Positions 6,477 to 6,542 of a DNA stretch of 6,542 nt are shown here, piece by piece; position 1 is the first letter of the stretch; each line of letters starts with the position of its first letter. The stretch is taken from assembly GCA_025361665.1 (NCBI GenBank), contig JANYKF010000306.1, positions 1-6,542 on the forward strand, in the 5' to 3' direction. This stretch comes from Clostridiaceae bacterium. GTDB lineage: Bacteria > Bacillota > Clostridia > DSM-8532. Below the pieces are notes generated by a model. That model saw only the letters and a list, made by a program, of their open reading frames with translations, was not told the origin of the DNA and ran no database searches. The position numbers and the translations under genes were made by a program.

Positions 6477-6542
6477 TTCCCATGCAAGGTGCATTTTGCA
6501 ACTAGTCCAGCGTTTCCGAAATACATATGCAATCGTGTCAAT

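Larger units (their letters stand above)
6377..6542. other. Non-coding upstream region of the cluster
   Basis: These 166 bases contain no convincing coding sequence on either strand and are visibly richer in A+T than the genes. Besides the candidate promoter and palindrome they carry four TGCAA/TTGCA words (about 6454, 6483, 6496 and 6528). Two of these form TTGCA-N8-TGCAA when read as an inverted pair around 6483-6500. No tRNA or structured RNA is recognised. The gene to the right of the window is unknown. Confidence 0.5.

Noticed and set aside
6536..6541. Perfect TTGACA (minus strand) at the right window edge as a -35 element
   Set aside because: No -10-like hexamer lies 16-18 bases downstream, so it is most likely chance.

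Overview
The window holds five genes, all on the minus strand and reading from right to left. They form one tightly packed, probably co-transcribed cluster. In order of transcription they are: a secreted/membrane DUF2207 protein with a glycine-rich tail (6304-4352); a LemA-family membrane protein (4281-3739); a four-helix DUF2127 membrane protein (3737-3240); a cytoplasmic uroporphyrinogen-decarboxylase-like (UroD/MtaA superfamily) protein (3243-2218); and a GH38 alpha-mannosidase (2198 to beyond position 1), whose C-terminus is cut off by the window edge. The rightmost ~160 bases (about 6377-6542) are non-coding and AT-richer, and hold a candidate promoter and inverted repeats.

Spacing supports an operon. 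DUF2207 to lemA is 70 bases and contains a perfect 8-bp hairpin. lemA to DUF2127 is 1 base. DUF2127 and the UroD-like gene overlap by 4 bases (ATGA). The UroD-like gene to the mannosidase is 19 bases and carries a Shine-Dalgarno sequence. No strong terminator is visible inside the cluster.

Functionally the cluster has two parts. The first three genes encode envelope proteins of poorly known function; LemA and DUF2207 proteins recur together in many bacteria. The last two look catabolic: a cytoplasmic alpha-mannosidase and a UroD-like protein of the uncharacterised type often found beside glycoside-degradation genes. Why the two parts share an operon is the main open question.

The organism is a bacterium of moderately high GC content that uses clear GGAGG-type ribosome binding sites. 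The UroD-like protein (N-terminal MTSREIV..TLEF..PERVPRQLW) and its GH38 neighbour recall Lentisphaerota/Planctomycetota/Verrucomicrobiota-type or related carbohydrate-degrading anaerobes. This placement is from memory of the families and is weak. I see no mobile element, CRISPR array, RNA gene or defence system. Most of the window is ordinary; the points worth a second look are the gene arrangement, the metal-site variant of the UroD-like protein, the TTG start, and the hairpins and inverted repeats.
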